Part shown: positions 1 through 7,292 of the stretch, piece after piece
Numbering within the stretch: position 1 is the stretch's first letter
Layout of the letters: each line of letters starts with the position of its first letter
NCBI GenBank assembly: GCA_964569425.1
Contig: CAZMVD010000026.1
Location: 1-39,483 of the forward strand
DNA length: 39,483 nucleotides
From: JACQXM01 sp964569425
Lineage (GTDB): Bacteria > Planctomycetota > Phycisphaerae > UBA1845
Direction: 5' to 3'
The notes under the pieces: generated by a model
What the model saw: only the letters and a program-made list of their open reading frames with translations
Databases searched by the model: none
Told to the model about the DNA's origin: nothing
Translations under genes and position numbers: made by a program

Positions 1-1323
1 GCACGGCACCGCGGGGGTGACGACGACGCCGTCGATCACACCGTCGCAGTTGTCGTCCCGACCATTGCAGATGTCGGGAGTCGGGTCCGTCGCGCCCTGA
101 CAGGAGGGGCTTCCGCTGATGCACTGGATCGTTCCCGTGCGGCAAGAGCCCACGGAGGAACCGCAGGTGCCGCCCACGTCGATGGGCGAGTCATCGATCT
201 GGTTGTCGCAGTCGTCGTCCTTGCCGTTGCACGTCTCCTCGCGCGGGCTGATCGAGCAGGACCCCCAGCTCCCGTCGACGCAGAGCACCGTCCCGGCCGC
301 GCAAGCGCCGGGCTCGTCACAGCCGCGCACCTCGTGCTCCACGCACTCGCAGCGCTCTTCGGGGTTCGCCGCCCCGTCGCAGTCCTCGTCCACCTCCGCG
401 GCGTCGCATAGCTCGCGCGCGCCGGGGTGGATGGCGGGATAGAGCACGCGTACCGGCCGCGGCGAGTCGATGGCCACCTGCCGCAGGAAGCGGTACACCT
501 GCCGGGAGCGGTCGTCGTCGAGCACGGCGTAGAGCGCCGCGATGATGTTCGCGAAAACATCGCAGCGCCATGAAAAGCCGAAAGGGGTGATCTGTGCCAG
601 CAGGTAGCGAGTGCGCCCGAGGTTGTACTGCGTTTCCGAAAAGGTCTGCGCGGTATCGCGCAGCGTCTCGGTGGTCGGCCAGAAGCGTTGATTGATCAAG
701 GTGCGAATGCGCTCCACGCGGGTTTCGTAACGGCCGGTGGGCCGGCCGGCGAGCTTGCGAAGCTCGATGAAGTCCACGTTGGCCCGATACCAGAGCACCT
801 CGTCGTAGAGAACGTTGTAGGAGCGGGGAAAGAGGTCCATCCAGTCGGAGGCCTCGGGGATCTCGAGCAGGCCGCAGTAATTCGAATCGTGCGCCCCCAG
901 CCACTTCATGGCGCGATGAATCTGGTTGAAATAACGGGGCGTGAACGACGAATCGCCGGTGACGTTGACGTAATTCCACGCGGCGATAACCACCCACAGG
1001 GCACCATCGATGCCGGCAATGTTGCCCACGCCGCCGTACTCGGGTCGCCCGGTAGCGATATCCACGTAATTGGGCAGGTGTCCGTCACGCGACTGCGCGC
1101 CCAGCAGCGTTTCGAGGGAGCGGAGGGCACACGCGGTGAGTTCGGCATCGTTGAGCGGCAGAATCCACGTGAGCGTCATGGCCGCGTCGCGCGACCAGAC
1201 GCTGCGGTAGTTGCTCTGCGGGTCTTCGTCGTGTTTCAGGCTGCACGCGCTGAAGCCGCGGTCCGTCACGTTCATGCGGACCACGTCCACCGCCTTGCGA
1301 AAGGCCTCCTCGATCAGGCTCAT
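1..1323 (-). CDS. Six-hairpin glycosidase domain joined to Cys/Asp-rich MopE-like repeats (runs off left edge)
   Basis: The frame is open from ATG at 1323 to the left edge (441 residues, no stop), so the C terminus is missing. Residues 1-301 look like the catalytic half of an (alpha/alpha)6-barrel glycosidase of the GH100/GH63/debranching-enzyme type: 'SVWSRDAAMT' near the N terminus, 'GIDGALW', and 'EASDWMDL' with Asp160 as a candidate catalytic acid. From residue 302 the sequence turns into Cys-rich repeats with 'EDCDG', 'DDDCDNQID' and 'DDNCDGVID', the metal-binding style of MopE and myxobacterial surface proteins. The barrel appears cut after 'RVLYPAIHPG', before its C-terminal helices. 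No signal peptide is visible, which fits a cytoplasmic glycosidase but not secreted Cys-rich repeats. The ATG overlaps the upstream phosphatase stop (ATGA), so it is translationally coupled to the disaccharide-synthesis genes; hydrolysis of that product is a plausible role (inference). A misassembly at about position 420 is possible. Confidence 0.75.
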   Translation of the reverse strand, partial: MSLIEEAFRKAVDVVRMNVTDRGFSACSLKHDEDPQSNYRSVWSRDAAMTLTWILPLNDAELTACALRSLETLLGAQSRDGHLPNYVDIATGRPEYGGVGNIAGIDGALWVVIAAWNYVNVTGDSSFTPRYFNQIHRAMKWLGAHDSNYCGLLEIPEASDWMDLFPRSYNVLYDEVLWYRANVDFIELRKLAGRPTGRYETRVERIRTLINQRFWPTTETLRDTAQTFSETQYNLGRTRYLLAQITPFGFSWRCDVFANIIAALYAVLDDDRSRQVYRFLRQVAIDSPRPVRVLYPAIHPGARELCDAAEVDEDCDGAANPEERCECVEHEVRGCDEPGACAAGTVLCVDGSWGSCSISPREETCNGKDDDCDNQIDDSPIDVGGTCGSSVGSCRTGTIQCISGSPSCQGATDPTPDICNGRDDNCDGVIDGVVVTPAVPC

Positions 1324-2057
1324 GCGCGGCCGTCCTGCGCGAGCCAGTGCTGCAGCCCTTCGAGCACGCCCCCGGCAAAGGACGCGGAGGCTTGAAAGAC
1401 GCGCGGCCCGCGCAGGGTGCGCAGCTCCGGGTGCGCGTTGGCCACGACGATGCCGCGAAATCCCATTTGAAACATCGACAAATCGTTCCCCGAGTCGCCG
1501 GCCACCAGAACCGCTTCGGGCGCCAAGCCCCAGGCATCGGCCAGGGCGCGCGCCGCCGATCCCTTGTGTACGCCGCGCGGCAGTATATCCAGATCGCGGC
1601 GCGAGCTATAGACCATATCGGCGTCCATGCCGGCGGCTTGCAGTCGTCGCGCAATTTCCGCCAGCGTTTCCGGAGCGGCGTCTCGCAGAAAGAAACTGAT
1701 CTTGCGGGCGGATTGAAACACGGAGGGCTGGAGCGCGGCGCCGTCCACGGCCGCAACCGTGGCGCGGACGCGCTCGGGATCCCAGTGCGGCGGCGGATCG
1801 ACACCGGCGCAAGCCAGAAGCGTCCCCTGGGGAAAGGCGCGGATTTCCGTCCCCACGCCGCCGATGACCGCATCGGGCGGCGGAAGAGCCGTCTCGCCGA
1901 CCGACTCGGCAACGGACTCGAAAAACCGCCCCGAAGCGTACGCCAGACGCAGCCAGGTGCGGCGCGGCGCCAGCCAGGCCGCAAGGTCGATCAGGGCCGC
2001 GTCGTCGCCGATGAGCGTGTCGTCTACGTCGCTAACGAGTAGGACCGTTCGCTCCAT
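1320..2057 (-). CDS. HAD-IIB sugar-phosphate phosphatase (mannosylfructose-/sucrose-phosphate phosphatase type)
   Basis: This 245-residue cytoplasmic phosphatase should remove phosphate from the disaccharide phosphate made by the upstream GT4. All four HAD motifs are visible: I 'DVDDTL' (nucleophile Asp10, acid/base Asp12), II 'ASGR' (Ser42), III Lys165 in 'HKGSA', and IV 'GDSGND' (Asp188, Asp192). The C2-type cap between motifs II and III is that of the sucrose-phosphate phosphatase (S6PP) group. Length matches the stand-alone mannosylfructose-phosphate phosphatase of Agrobacterium (about 248 residues, from memory). It starts 34 bp inside the 3' end of the GT4 gene and its stop overlaps the glycosidase start, so the three genes form one translationally coupled operon. 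Substrate (mannosylfructose-P, sucrose-P or glucosylglycerate-P) cannot be fixed from sequence alone. Confidence 0.88.
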   Translation of the reverse strand: MERTVLLVSDVDDTLIGDDAALIDLAAWLAPRRTWLRLAYASGRFFESVAESVGETALPPPDAVIGGVGTEIRAFPQGTLLACAGVDPPPHWDPERVRATVAAVDGAALQPSVFQSARKISFFLRDAAPETLAEIARRLQAAGMDADMVYSSRRDLDILPRGVHKGSAARALADAWGLAPEAVLVAGDSGNDLSMFQMGFRGIVVANAHPELRTLRGPRVFQASASFAGGVLEGLQHWLAQDGRA

Positions 2058-3361
2058 GCCTCATCCGCCGAACGACCCAGCCGCACGCCGGGAATCTCGT
2101 CCTGTTGCGTGGCCTCCTCGATGGCTGCCAGGATCTGCTGTGCCACGCCCGACCAGGTGAACCGCGCCCGCGCCTTTTGCGATCCGTACTTGGCCAACTG
2201 GCTCCACACCCGGGGATACAGCAGCACGTTGCACAGGGCATGGCCGAAGGCTTCCGCGTCGAGGGGGTTGGCGTAAATGGCCTCCACGCCCCACACCACC
2301 ATCTCCCACAGTCCGCCCTCAGTCGTGACTACCGTGGGCGTTCCGCAAGCCATGGCTTCCACAGCAGTCATGCCGAATGGTTCGTAGCGGCTGCTGAGTG
2401 CGAACACGTCCGCGGCGCGATAGTAGTTGGCCAGCTCATCGTCGGAAAGGTAGTCCTTGAAGATGACATGGTCTTGCAGGTCCAGGCGTGTTGCGAGCGC
2501 TTTGAGTTCCGCCACCTGGCGTTGCTCGTCTTCGTTGGGCTCGCGCGAACCGATGGCCAGCAGCACACGCGCATCCTTCACACGCGGCACCACGGTGCGC
2601 ATGGCCTCGATGAGCAGGTCGTAGCCTTTGTTCTCGGCCACACGGCCCAGGGCAAGCACGAGGCGCCCGGAAAGGCCGAGTTCCGTGCGGATGGACTCGC
2701 GCGTGGCGCGGGACACGGGAAAAAACCTAGTGTCTTCGTAACCCGGCGGCACGACGTGGATCTTGGCCACCGGTACTTCGTAATCGCTCTTGGCGAGGAT
2801 ATCGCGCTGCTGAGGTGTGGTGGCGATCAGCGCGTCGCACTCGTCGTAAATGACGCGCTCCTCGCGAATGCGTTCTGCGAAGTTGTACTGGCGTTCGAGT
2901 TCCGCGTGCTCGCCCTCCATGTTGTCCCGTTTCCAGGCGCCGATGGAGTGCGGGGTGTGCACGTGAGGGATGCGCAGGCGATTGGCGAGCGATTGGCCCG
3001 CAAGACCGGCGTCCCAGTAGTGGCTGTTGATGAAGCTATAAGTAAGGCGGCGGCCCTGGATATAGCGCAGCGCGTTGGCCACCCATACGGGGATGTGGCG
3101 GTTGAGCCATTCCTTGGGCAGAAACTCCCGTCCGCCGCAGGGGAATCGAAGCACGCGCACGTTTTCAGAAACCGCCTCCGAAGCCGGCTGATCCTCAAAC
3201 TGCCTTGTGAGGATGTCTACCTGGTAGCCCATGCGCCCGAAGCACTTGCTGAGTTCGAGCACGTAGACGACCTGCCCGCCGGTGTCAGGCTTGCCCAACT
3301 CCGGCTGGGCGGCGACGTAGCCGTGCGTGGAAATCATCATGATGCGTTGTCTTCTGGCCAT
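2024..3361 (-). CDS. GT4 glycosyltransferase, mannosylfructose-phosphate synthase / sucrose-phosphate synthase family
   Basis: A 445-residue GT-B retaining glycosyltransferase that should transfer a hexose from a nucleotide sugar to a sugar phosphate. The N-terminal acceptor loop 'DTGGQVVYVLE' (residues 26-36), 'FINSHYWDAG', 'HTPHSIGAWK', the donor-phosphate site 'GRVAENKG' (Arg240, Lys244 region) and the EX7E motif in 'YEPFGMTAVEAMACG' (Glu327, Glu335) are all present. The overall sequence resembles, from memory, Agrobacterium mannosylfructose-phosphate synthase more closely than plant-type SPS, including 'ISTHGYVAA' near the N terminus. ATG at 3361 is chosen over one at 3412 because GGGAGGA lies 8 nt upstream. 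A candidate sigma70 promoter lies at 3404-3432. The next gene is the matching HAD phosphatase, overlapping by 34 bp. The likely product is a non-reducing disaccharide compatible solute; the exact sugar is inference. Confidence 0.88.
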   Translation of the reverse strand: MARRQRIMMISTHGYVAAQPELGKPDTGGQVVYVLELSKCFGRMGYQVDILTRQFEDQPASEAVSENVRVLRFPCGGREFLPKEWLNRHIPVWVANALRYIQGRRLTYSFINSHYWDAGLAGQSLANRLRIPHVHTPHSIGAWKRDNMEGEHAELERQYNFAERIREERVIYDECDALIATTPQQRDILAKSDYEVPVAKIHVVPPGYEDTRFFPVSRATRESIRTELGLSGRLVLALGRVAENKGYDLLIEAMRTVVPRVKDARVLLAIGSREPNEDEQRQVAELKALATRLDLQDHVIFKDYLSDDELANYYRAADVFALSSRYEPFGMTAVEAMACGTPTVVTTEGGLWEMVVWGVEAIYANPLDAEAFGHALCNVLLYPRVWSQLAKYGSQKARARFTWSGVAQQILAAIEEATQQDEIPGVRLGRSADEAWSERSYSLAT

Positions 3362-3403
3362 GGGTGGATCCTCCCGGGTGGTGGATGGGAACTCGTTTAG
3401 AGG

Positions 3404-3432
3404 ACCGTACAAGCTGCGGCGACATGCGTCAA
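3404..3432 (-). promoter_or_regulatory. Candidate sigma70 promoter of the disaccharide-synthesis operon
   Basis: On the minus strand TTGACG (3432-3427), a 17-bp spacer and TACGGT (3409-3404) precede the GT4 start by about 40 nt. The -35 matches 5 of 6 consensus bases; the -10 is weak (3 of 6). Confidence 0.4.
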
Positions 3433-3821
3433 CCCGCGCGGCGCGCCGAAACCGAACATACGCCGAAAATTCCAGCTTCTGGGCCGAAAAGGAGGATCGG
3501 GCGGCGGATTTGATCCAAGATAGCAGGAATCCATACTTTTCGACCTACGCTGCGCGAAAATGCGAGCGATCGTAGAGAACACAACGCCGCCCCCCCGACG
3601 CGCCAGGGAAGAACCGCAGTGGTGATCCGCAAGGCCGACGTCGGACTCGGCGGAGTGGTTTCGAGCATCGTGGCGCCGAGATTCGCACCGGCGTGCGTGA
3701 CGACGGATCAGCTTACGGGTTCCCAGGCACAGTGGTTTTCGCGTGCGCAAGTTACCGCCGAGAGACTTGGGCCCGCGGTGGGAAACAGGGCCGCTTTCCG
3801 GTGTTTTCCCTCTTCTCGACT
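3433..3821. other. Divergent intergenic region without a supported gene
   Basis: About 390 bp between the GT4 operon promoter and the PEP-CTERM gene promoter. Short reading frames on both strands have no recognisable domains, signal peptides or good ribosome sites. I see no RNA gene or repeat here. Confidence 0.4.
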
Positions 3822-3851
3822 TTGGACATCCGGCAGGGTTTCGGGTATACT
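3822..3851 (+). promoter_or_regulatory. Candidate sigma70 promoter of the PEP-CTERM gene
   Basis: TTGGAC (3822-3827), an 18-bp spacer and TATACT (3846-3851). The -10 is the left arm of a small palindrome TATAC-TT-GTATA (3846-3857), a possible regulator site. The implied leader is about 180 nt. Confidence 0.42.
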
Positions 3852-4037
3852 TGTATAGGTATTATCGGATTGACGGGCGAACGGACGGTCGCTTTGTTTC
3901 GTGCGTTCGAATAGGGAATCCGACCATCATGTCCGAGGCAAATCGAAGAACGCGGGGGCAGTCGTGGCGTCCGGTTGCCGGATGGGCGTTTTGCTACGGA
4001 TGCCGAAACCGGTACTTCTTGATATGGGGGAGTAATC

Positions 4038-4730
4038 ATGCTGGCACGCAGTACTTCGCTCCTGGTGCTTCTGGCGGCGGCATCTGTTGTTCACGGCGGC
4101 GCGGTGGTGAACCTGGTTCCAGACCCTCTCGGCCCCTACGACGGGGGGGAAATCGTCAAGGTCGGGGTGAACCTGGTTCAGGAGCCGGGCGGGGCGGATC
4201 GTTTCCTCCGATTCGCGCAGCTCGATTTCGAGCGGTCAAGTGAACAACTTGGCTTCGTCGGCGACTTCGTCTTCAGGCCTCCGACAATCTGTACGTTTAT
4301 TTCATGCGATTGGACCACCTATGCAATGTTCCAAGGCTATCCCCGTCCCGCAGCCGCGTCCGTTACCGGTATCTTGGACTCGGAGTCGATGTGGCGCCTG
4401 CGCGCCGATGGGATGCCGACCGCCATTGGTTCTTTTGAAATCCGCCTTCCCGCAGTTCCCGGGCAGTATCTACTGGATGCCATCTCACCGCTGGATCCGG
4501 ATAATGACGATCTGGGCGCGCTGCTCATCTTCGGCTACGGCAACTTGCCCGGCGACGATGTCACCGAGTGGCGCCCGGGAAGTGGATTGAGCGGCGGGCG
4601 CCTCGTGTTCACAGTGGTGCCCGAGCCGGCAATGGCGGTGCTGCTGGCCATCGGTGGGCTGGCGGCTATTTGTCGACGGCGAGGCTTTGGATATCCCAGG
4701 TCTCCTCGTCGCCGATGCGTTTCATATTGA
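4038..4730 (+). CDS. PEP-CTERM sorting-domain exported protein
   Basis: A 230-residue exported protein. It has a cleavable signal peptide (residues 1-20, ending 'SVVHGG'), a beta-rich body without a recognised catalytic motif, and a C-terminal sorting signal 'VPEPAMAVLLAIGGLAA' followed by arginines. PEP-CTERM tails are recognised by exosortase and lead to surface attachment, often along with exopolysaccharide production. GGGGGAG lies about 6 nt before the ATG. Two Cys (in 'TICTFISCDW') could form a disulfide. Odd point: after the usual basic stop-transfer residues the frame continues about 16 residues ('GFGYPRSPRRRCVSY' at the end) and overlaps the 3' end of the convergent kinase gene by 65 bp. 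No exosortase is in the window. Function of the body is unknown. Confidence 0.8.
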   Translation: MLARSTSLLVLLAAASVVHGGAVVNLVPDPLGPYDGGEIVKVGVNLVQEPGGADRFLRFAQLDFERSSEQLGFVGDFVFRPPTICTFISCDWTTYAMFQGYPRPAAASVTGILDSESMWRLRADGMPTAIGSFEIRLPAVPGQYLLDAISPLDPDNDDLGALLIFGYGNLPGDDVTEWRPGSGLSGGRLVFTVVPEPAMAVLLAIGGLAAICRRRGFGYPRSPRRRCVSY

Positions 4731-6093
4731 TGCGCGCCCGGAGGCGATAGGCCAGCGCCCGCAGGCCGAGCAACTGCCGCGTGATCCACACATTGACCGG
4801 CAGGGAGCGGTAATAGCGTTTCCTGCCCATTTCCGCGAACAAGTCGATTCCGCGCTGGAGGAAGTCCTCGTCCCCGAAATCGAAGGGTTGATCGATCATC
4901 ATGTAGTCGCTCCACCAGTGCGAGAACTCTTCGAGAAAGGCGATGTACTCCTCGTAGTGCGGACCGGTGACATCCAGCGCAGCGCCGCGAATCATCGCCT
5001 CGCGGAGTCCCGCGCCGCCCTGCCGGTAGACATTCCACACCTGAACGTAATAGTCCCATTCCTGCGGCGTGAATTCGCGGCAGCAGCCGAAGTCGAGCAC
5101 GCCCAGACGCCCGTCATGCAGGAAGAGATAGTTGCCGGGGTTGGAGTCGCCGTACCAGAACCTGGCCTTGTGCGCGATGCGGAAGGAGGCGCGCATCATG
5201 AGTTCCCCATATCGGTCGCGCTCTCCCTGTGACGGATCGGTAGCGAGGTATTCCTCGAGGTGTACACCGTCGAGATATTCCATCGTCAGCACGCGTTCGC
5301 TGGACAGCGCATCATAAACGCGCGGCACCATAATGTCGTCTCGTTCGGTGAACGCGGACCGGGCGCGACGCAGAAAATCGGCCTCGCGGCGGTAATCGGT
5401 TTCCCACTCCAGCATTTGGCGCACATCGTCGAACTGGGCGCGGAAGTTTTCCCAGTCGCGCGAGAGTCGCATGGGCGTCAGCAGGGCCAGCATGTTGCGA
5501 CAGTCGCTGGCGATGGTGCGGGCGATGTTGGGGTACTGCACCTTCACCGCGACGCGCTCGCCGGTTTTGAGGCGGGCGCGGTGCACCTGGCCCAGCGAGG
5601 CGGCGGCGAAGGCGTGGGTCTCGAATTCGGCGAACCGTTCCTGCGGATCACCGCCCAGTTCGTTGTGCAAATGCTCGCGCAGCAGGGCGAAGTGCATGGG
5701 CGGGGCTTCGAAGTGAAGCTTGCCGAGCGCCGCTGCGAATTCGGAGGGCATCAGCTTCGGGTAGGCGGCGAGCATCTGGCCGACCTTCATGAACACGCCG
5801 CGCAGGTAGCTCATGCCGCCGAGCAGGCGAATTGCGGCGCGCAGGTGCGTTTCGTTGAGCCGGCGAGTGCGTTCGTCCTCGCCGGAAAAGCCGCTACGTA
5901 CCCACCACACCATGTAGGCGGCGGCGATGCGCGCCTGCGTGGTGCCCAATGCCCAGAGGCGGTGAAACGCGCCGACAGGAACAGGCTTGCCGGATAGCCC
6001 GGCCAGCATCGCCTGCACGGGAGAAAGCGGAGCGTGAGGTTCCTGCGCTTCTTCGGGCAGTGCGGCGAGAAGTTCGGTGACGTCGGGTGTCAT
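4666..6093 (-). CDS. ABC1/AarF/UbiB-family atypical kinase
   Basis: A 475-residue protein of the ABC1 (UbiB/COQ8) atypical kinase family, linked in other organisms to ubiquinone or lipid metabolism at the membrane. The family signatures are in order: KxGQ extension ('MKVGQ', Lys103-Gln106), the alanine-rich nucleotide loop 'AAASLGQ' (163-169), the ATP-site lysine in 'AVKVQYP' (Lys184), hinge 'MEYLDG', catalytic-loop 'YGDSNPGN' (Asp316, Asn321) and metal-binding 'LDFG' (Asp334). The usual HxDPHPGN is altered to YGDSNPGN. No transmembrane helix is obvious at the C terminus, unlike Proteobacterial UbiB. Its ATG overlaps the stop of the upstream TetR gene (ATGA at 6093-6090), so the regulator and kinase are coupled and presumably co-repressed through the twin operators. 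The substrate is unknown. Confidence 0.9.
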   Translation of the reverse strand: MTPDVTELLAALPEEAQEPHAPLSPVQAMLAGLSGKPVPVGAFHRLWALGTTQARIAAAYMVWWVRSGFSGEDERTRRLNETHLRAAIRLLGGMSYLRGVFMKVGQMLAAYPKLMPSEFAAALGKLHFEAPPMHFALLREHLHNELGGDPQERFAEFETHAFAAASLGQVHRARLKTGERVAVKVQYPNIARTIASDCRNMLALLTPMRLSRDWENFRAQFDDVRQMLEWETDYRREADFLRRARSAFTERDDIMVPRVYDALSSERVLTMEYLDGVHLEEYLATDPSQGERDRYGELMMRASFRIAHKARFWYGDSNPGNYLFLHDGRLGVLDFGCCREFTPQEWDYYVQVWNVYRQGGAGLREAMIRGAALDVTGPHYEEYIAFLEEFSHWWSDYMMIDQPFDFGDEDFLQRGIDLFAEMGRKRYYRSLPVNVWITRQLLGLRALAYRLRARINMKRIGDEETWDIQSLAVDK

Positions 6094-6707
6094 GAAAGGG
6101 TCTCCTGTGTCAGGGGCTGATCCAACATGGAGGCGCCGAAGAGGCGCATGGACTGGTCCAGGAGCGCCAGCGTGTCCTGTTGGTCGGGGGACGAATCGGC
6201 GGCCCAGAAGGTCAACACGCCGAGGAAGAGCGTCCAGAACAAATGGAGGGCTACGAAAGTAAGTTCGCGTTCGCCCTGGTGCCTTCGTACCACGGCGACG
6301 ACACTGTCCAGAAGAGCCGCACGGAAGCGTTCGCCTTCGGGAAAGGCCGACCCCTGCGTAAAAGGACTAAGGCCCAGTTCGAGCACCGCGGCGAGAAACG
6401 CGCGATAGGGAGCCAATCGCCGCAGCGCGACGGCAACCAGCAGAAACAACTCTTCCTCGAGCGACTCGCGGCCCCGGCGGCGCGCGTCGAAGTCCTCGGA
6501 GAAGTCGTTCAACGATTCGATCAGCAGGGCGAAGGCGAGGGCCTCTTTGGAAGGGAAATAGTTGAACATGGTCCCTGCGGCGATGCCGGCAGCGGCGGCA
6601 ATGTCGCGGGTGGTGGTCTGCTCGAAGCCGTGGTCCAGAAAGAGCCGTTTGGCCGACTGAAGCAGGGTCTCGCGGGTCTGTTGCCGGACTTGTGCGGTTA
6701 CACGCAC
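6090..6707 (-). CDS. TetR/AcrR-family transcriptional regulator
   Basis: A 205-residue one-component repressor. The N-terminal helix-turn-helix is typical: 'RLFLDHGFEQTTTRDIA' followed by 'GIAAGTMFNYFPSKEAL' (residues about 20-60). The C-terminal all-helical ligand domain is divergent, so the inducer cannot be named. Translation starts at GTG (6707), supported by AAGGAG 7 nt upstream. The kinase gene follows with an ATGA overlap. The gene is preceded by its own promoter flanked by two identical palindromes, the classic layout for TetR autoregulation. Fatty-acid or lipid signals would suit a lipid-associated ABC1 kinase, but that is inference. Confidence 0.92.
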   Translation of the reverse strand: MRVTAQVRQQTRETLLQSAKRLFLDHGFEQTTTRDIAAAAGIAAGTMFNYFPSKEALAFALLIESLNDFSEDFDARRRGRESLEEELFLLVAVALRRLAPYRAFLAAVLELGLSPFTQGSAFPEGERFRAALLDSVVAVVRRHQGERELTFVALHLFWTLFLGVLTFWAADSSPDQQDTLALLDQSMRLFGASMLDQPLTQETLS

Positions 6708-6722
6708 GGGCCAACTCCTTAA

Positions 6723-6736
6723 ATGAGCACGCTCAT
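6723..6736. promoter_or_regulatory. Operator palindrome 1 (TetR site, proximal)
   Basis: Perfect 14-bp inverted repeat ATGAGC-AC-GCTCAT between the -10 box and the ribosome site of the TetR gene, covering the expected transcription start. An exact reverse-complement copy lies 50 bp away. Confidence 0.8.
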
Positions 6737-6765
6737 ATTATGCATGATGAATGAACGTAAGTCAA
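6737..6765 (-). promoter_or_regulatory. sigma70 promoter of the tetR-ABC1 kinase operon
   Basis: On the minus strand TTGACT (6765-6760), a 17-bp spacer and CATAAT (6742-6737). The -10 abuts operator 1, and operator 2 ends 7 bp upstream of the -35, so both sides of the polymerase site are covered. Confidence 0.7.
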
Positions 6766-6772
6766 GAAAAAA

Positions 6773-6786
6773 ATGAGCGTGCTCAT
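6773..6786. promoter_or_regulatory. Operator palindrome 2 (TetR site, distal)
   Basis: Perfect 14-bp inverted repeat ATGAGC-GT-GCTCAT, upstream of the -35 box. Centre-to-centre distance to operator 1 is 50 bp, close to five helical turns, so two dimers would bind the same face of the DNA. Confidence 0.8.
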
Positions 6787-7031
6787 AAAAAAACACGCGA
6801 GATGCGGATTTGCTACGCACTTATAATTTCGCATTTTCACTGTCTTTCATGGAACTTCAGGGTCGGCTCGAACTGGGTCGGCCGTCGGATCGAGAAGAAA
6901 CTGGTCAGGCGTGACCGTCCCAATCATGCTTCGGGCGTGCGCGGGGGTCGCACAGATCAGGTGCCATGTGTTGGCACTTTGTCGCGGGGTCGTCCGGCGC
7001 GGCGGAACGTGCCCTGCGGCTTGGTGCCACG
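6787..7031. other. Intergenic stretch before tRNA-Leu
   Basis: AT-rich up to about 6845, then GC-rich. Reading frames here look like chance. The distal operator could also act on a rightward transcript, but I find no gene for it. Confidence 0.35.
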
Positions 7032-7059
7032 TTGACGATGGGCGGCGTGGAACTACACT
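7032..7059 (+). promoter_or_regulatory. Candidate promoter of tRNA-Leu
   Basis: TTGACG (7032-7037), 16-bp spacer, TACACT (7054-7059). The start would fall a few bases before the tRNA 5' end at 7074. Confidence 0.5.
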
Positions 7060-7073
7060 GCGGAGCGCACGCA

Positions 7074-7159
7074 GCCCGGGTGGCGGAATTGGCAGACGCG
7101 CAAGCTTGAGGTGCTTGTGTCCGATTAAGGATGTGCTGGTTCGAATCCAGTCCCGGGCA
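7074..7159 (+). tRNA. tRNA-Leu (GAG)
   Basis: An 86-nt class II tRNA. The acceptor strands GCCCGGG (7074-7080) and CCCGGGC (7152-7158) pair perfectly, followed by discriminator A. The anticodon stem AGCTT/... encloses loop 'TTGAGGT' with anticodon GAG; there is a long variable arm and a standard T-loop 'TTCGAAT'. CCA is not encoded. Confidence 0.93.
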
Positions 7160-7292
7160 TTGACGATCCGCGCGGCGCCGGCGGGGGATACGCCTCGCGG
7201 CAGCCCCGCGTGGGTCGGTCTAATCCCCGCCAGTTCCGTTGACGGTCTGGACTTTCCGCCCTGGCCGATCTTCCGACCGAGGCCGTTCGATT

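Noticed and set aside
36..997. Minus-strand frames of 174 and 226 residues at the left edge
   Set aside because: Arg/Thr-rich shadows of the real frame that starts at 1323 and carries the glycosidase and MopE motifs.
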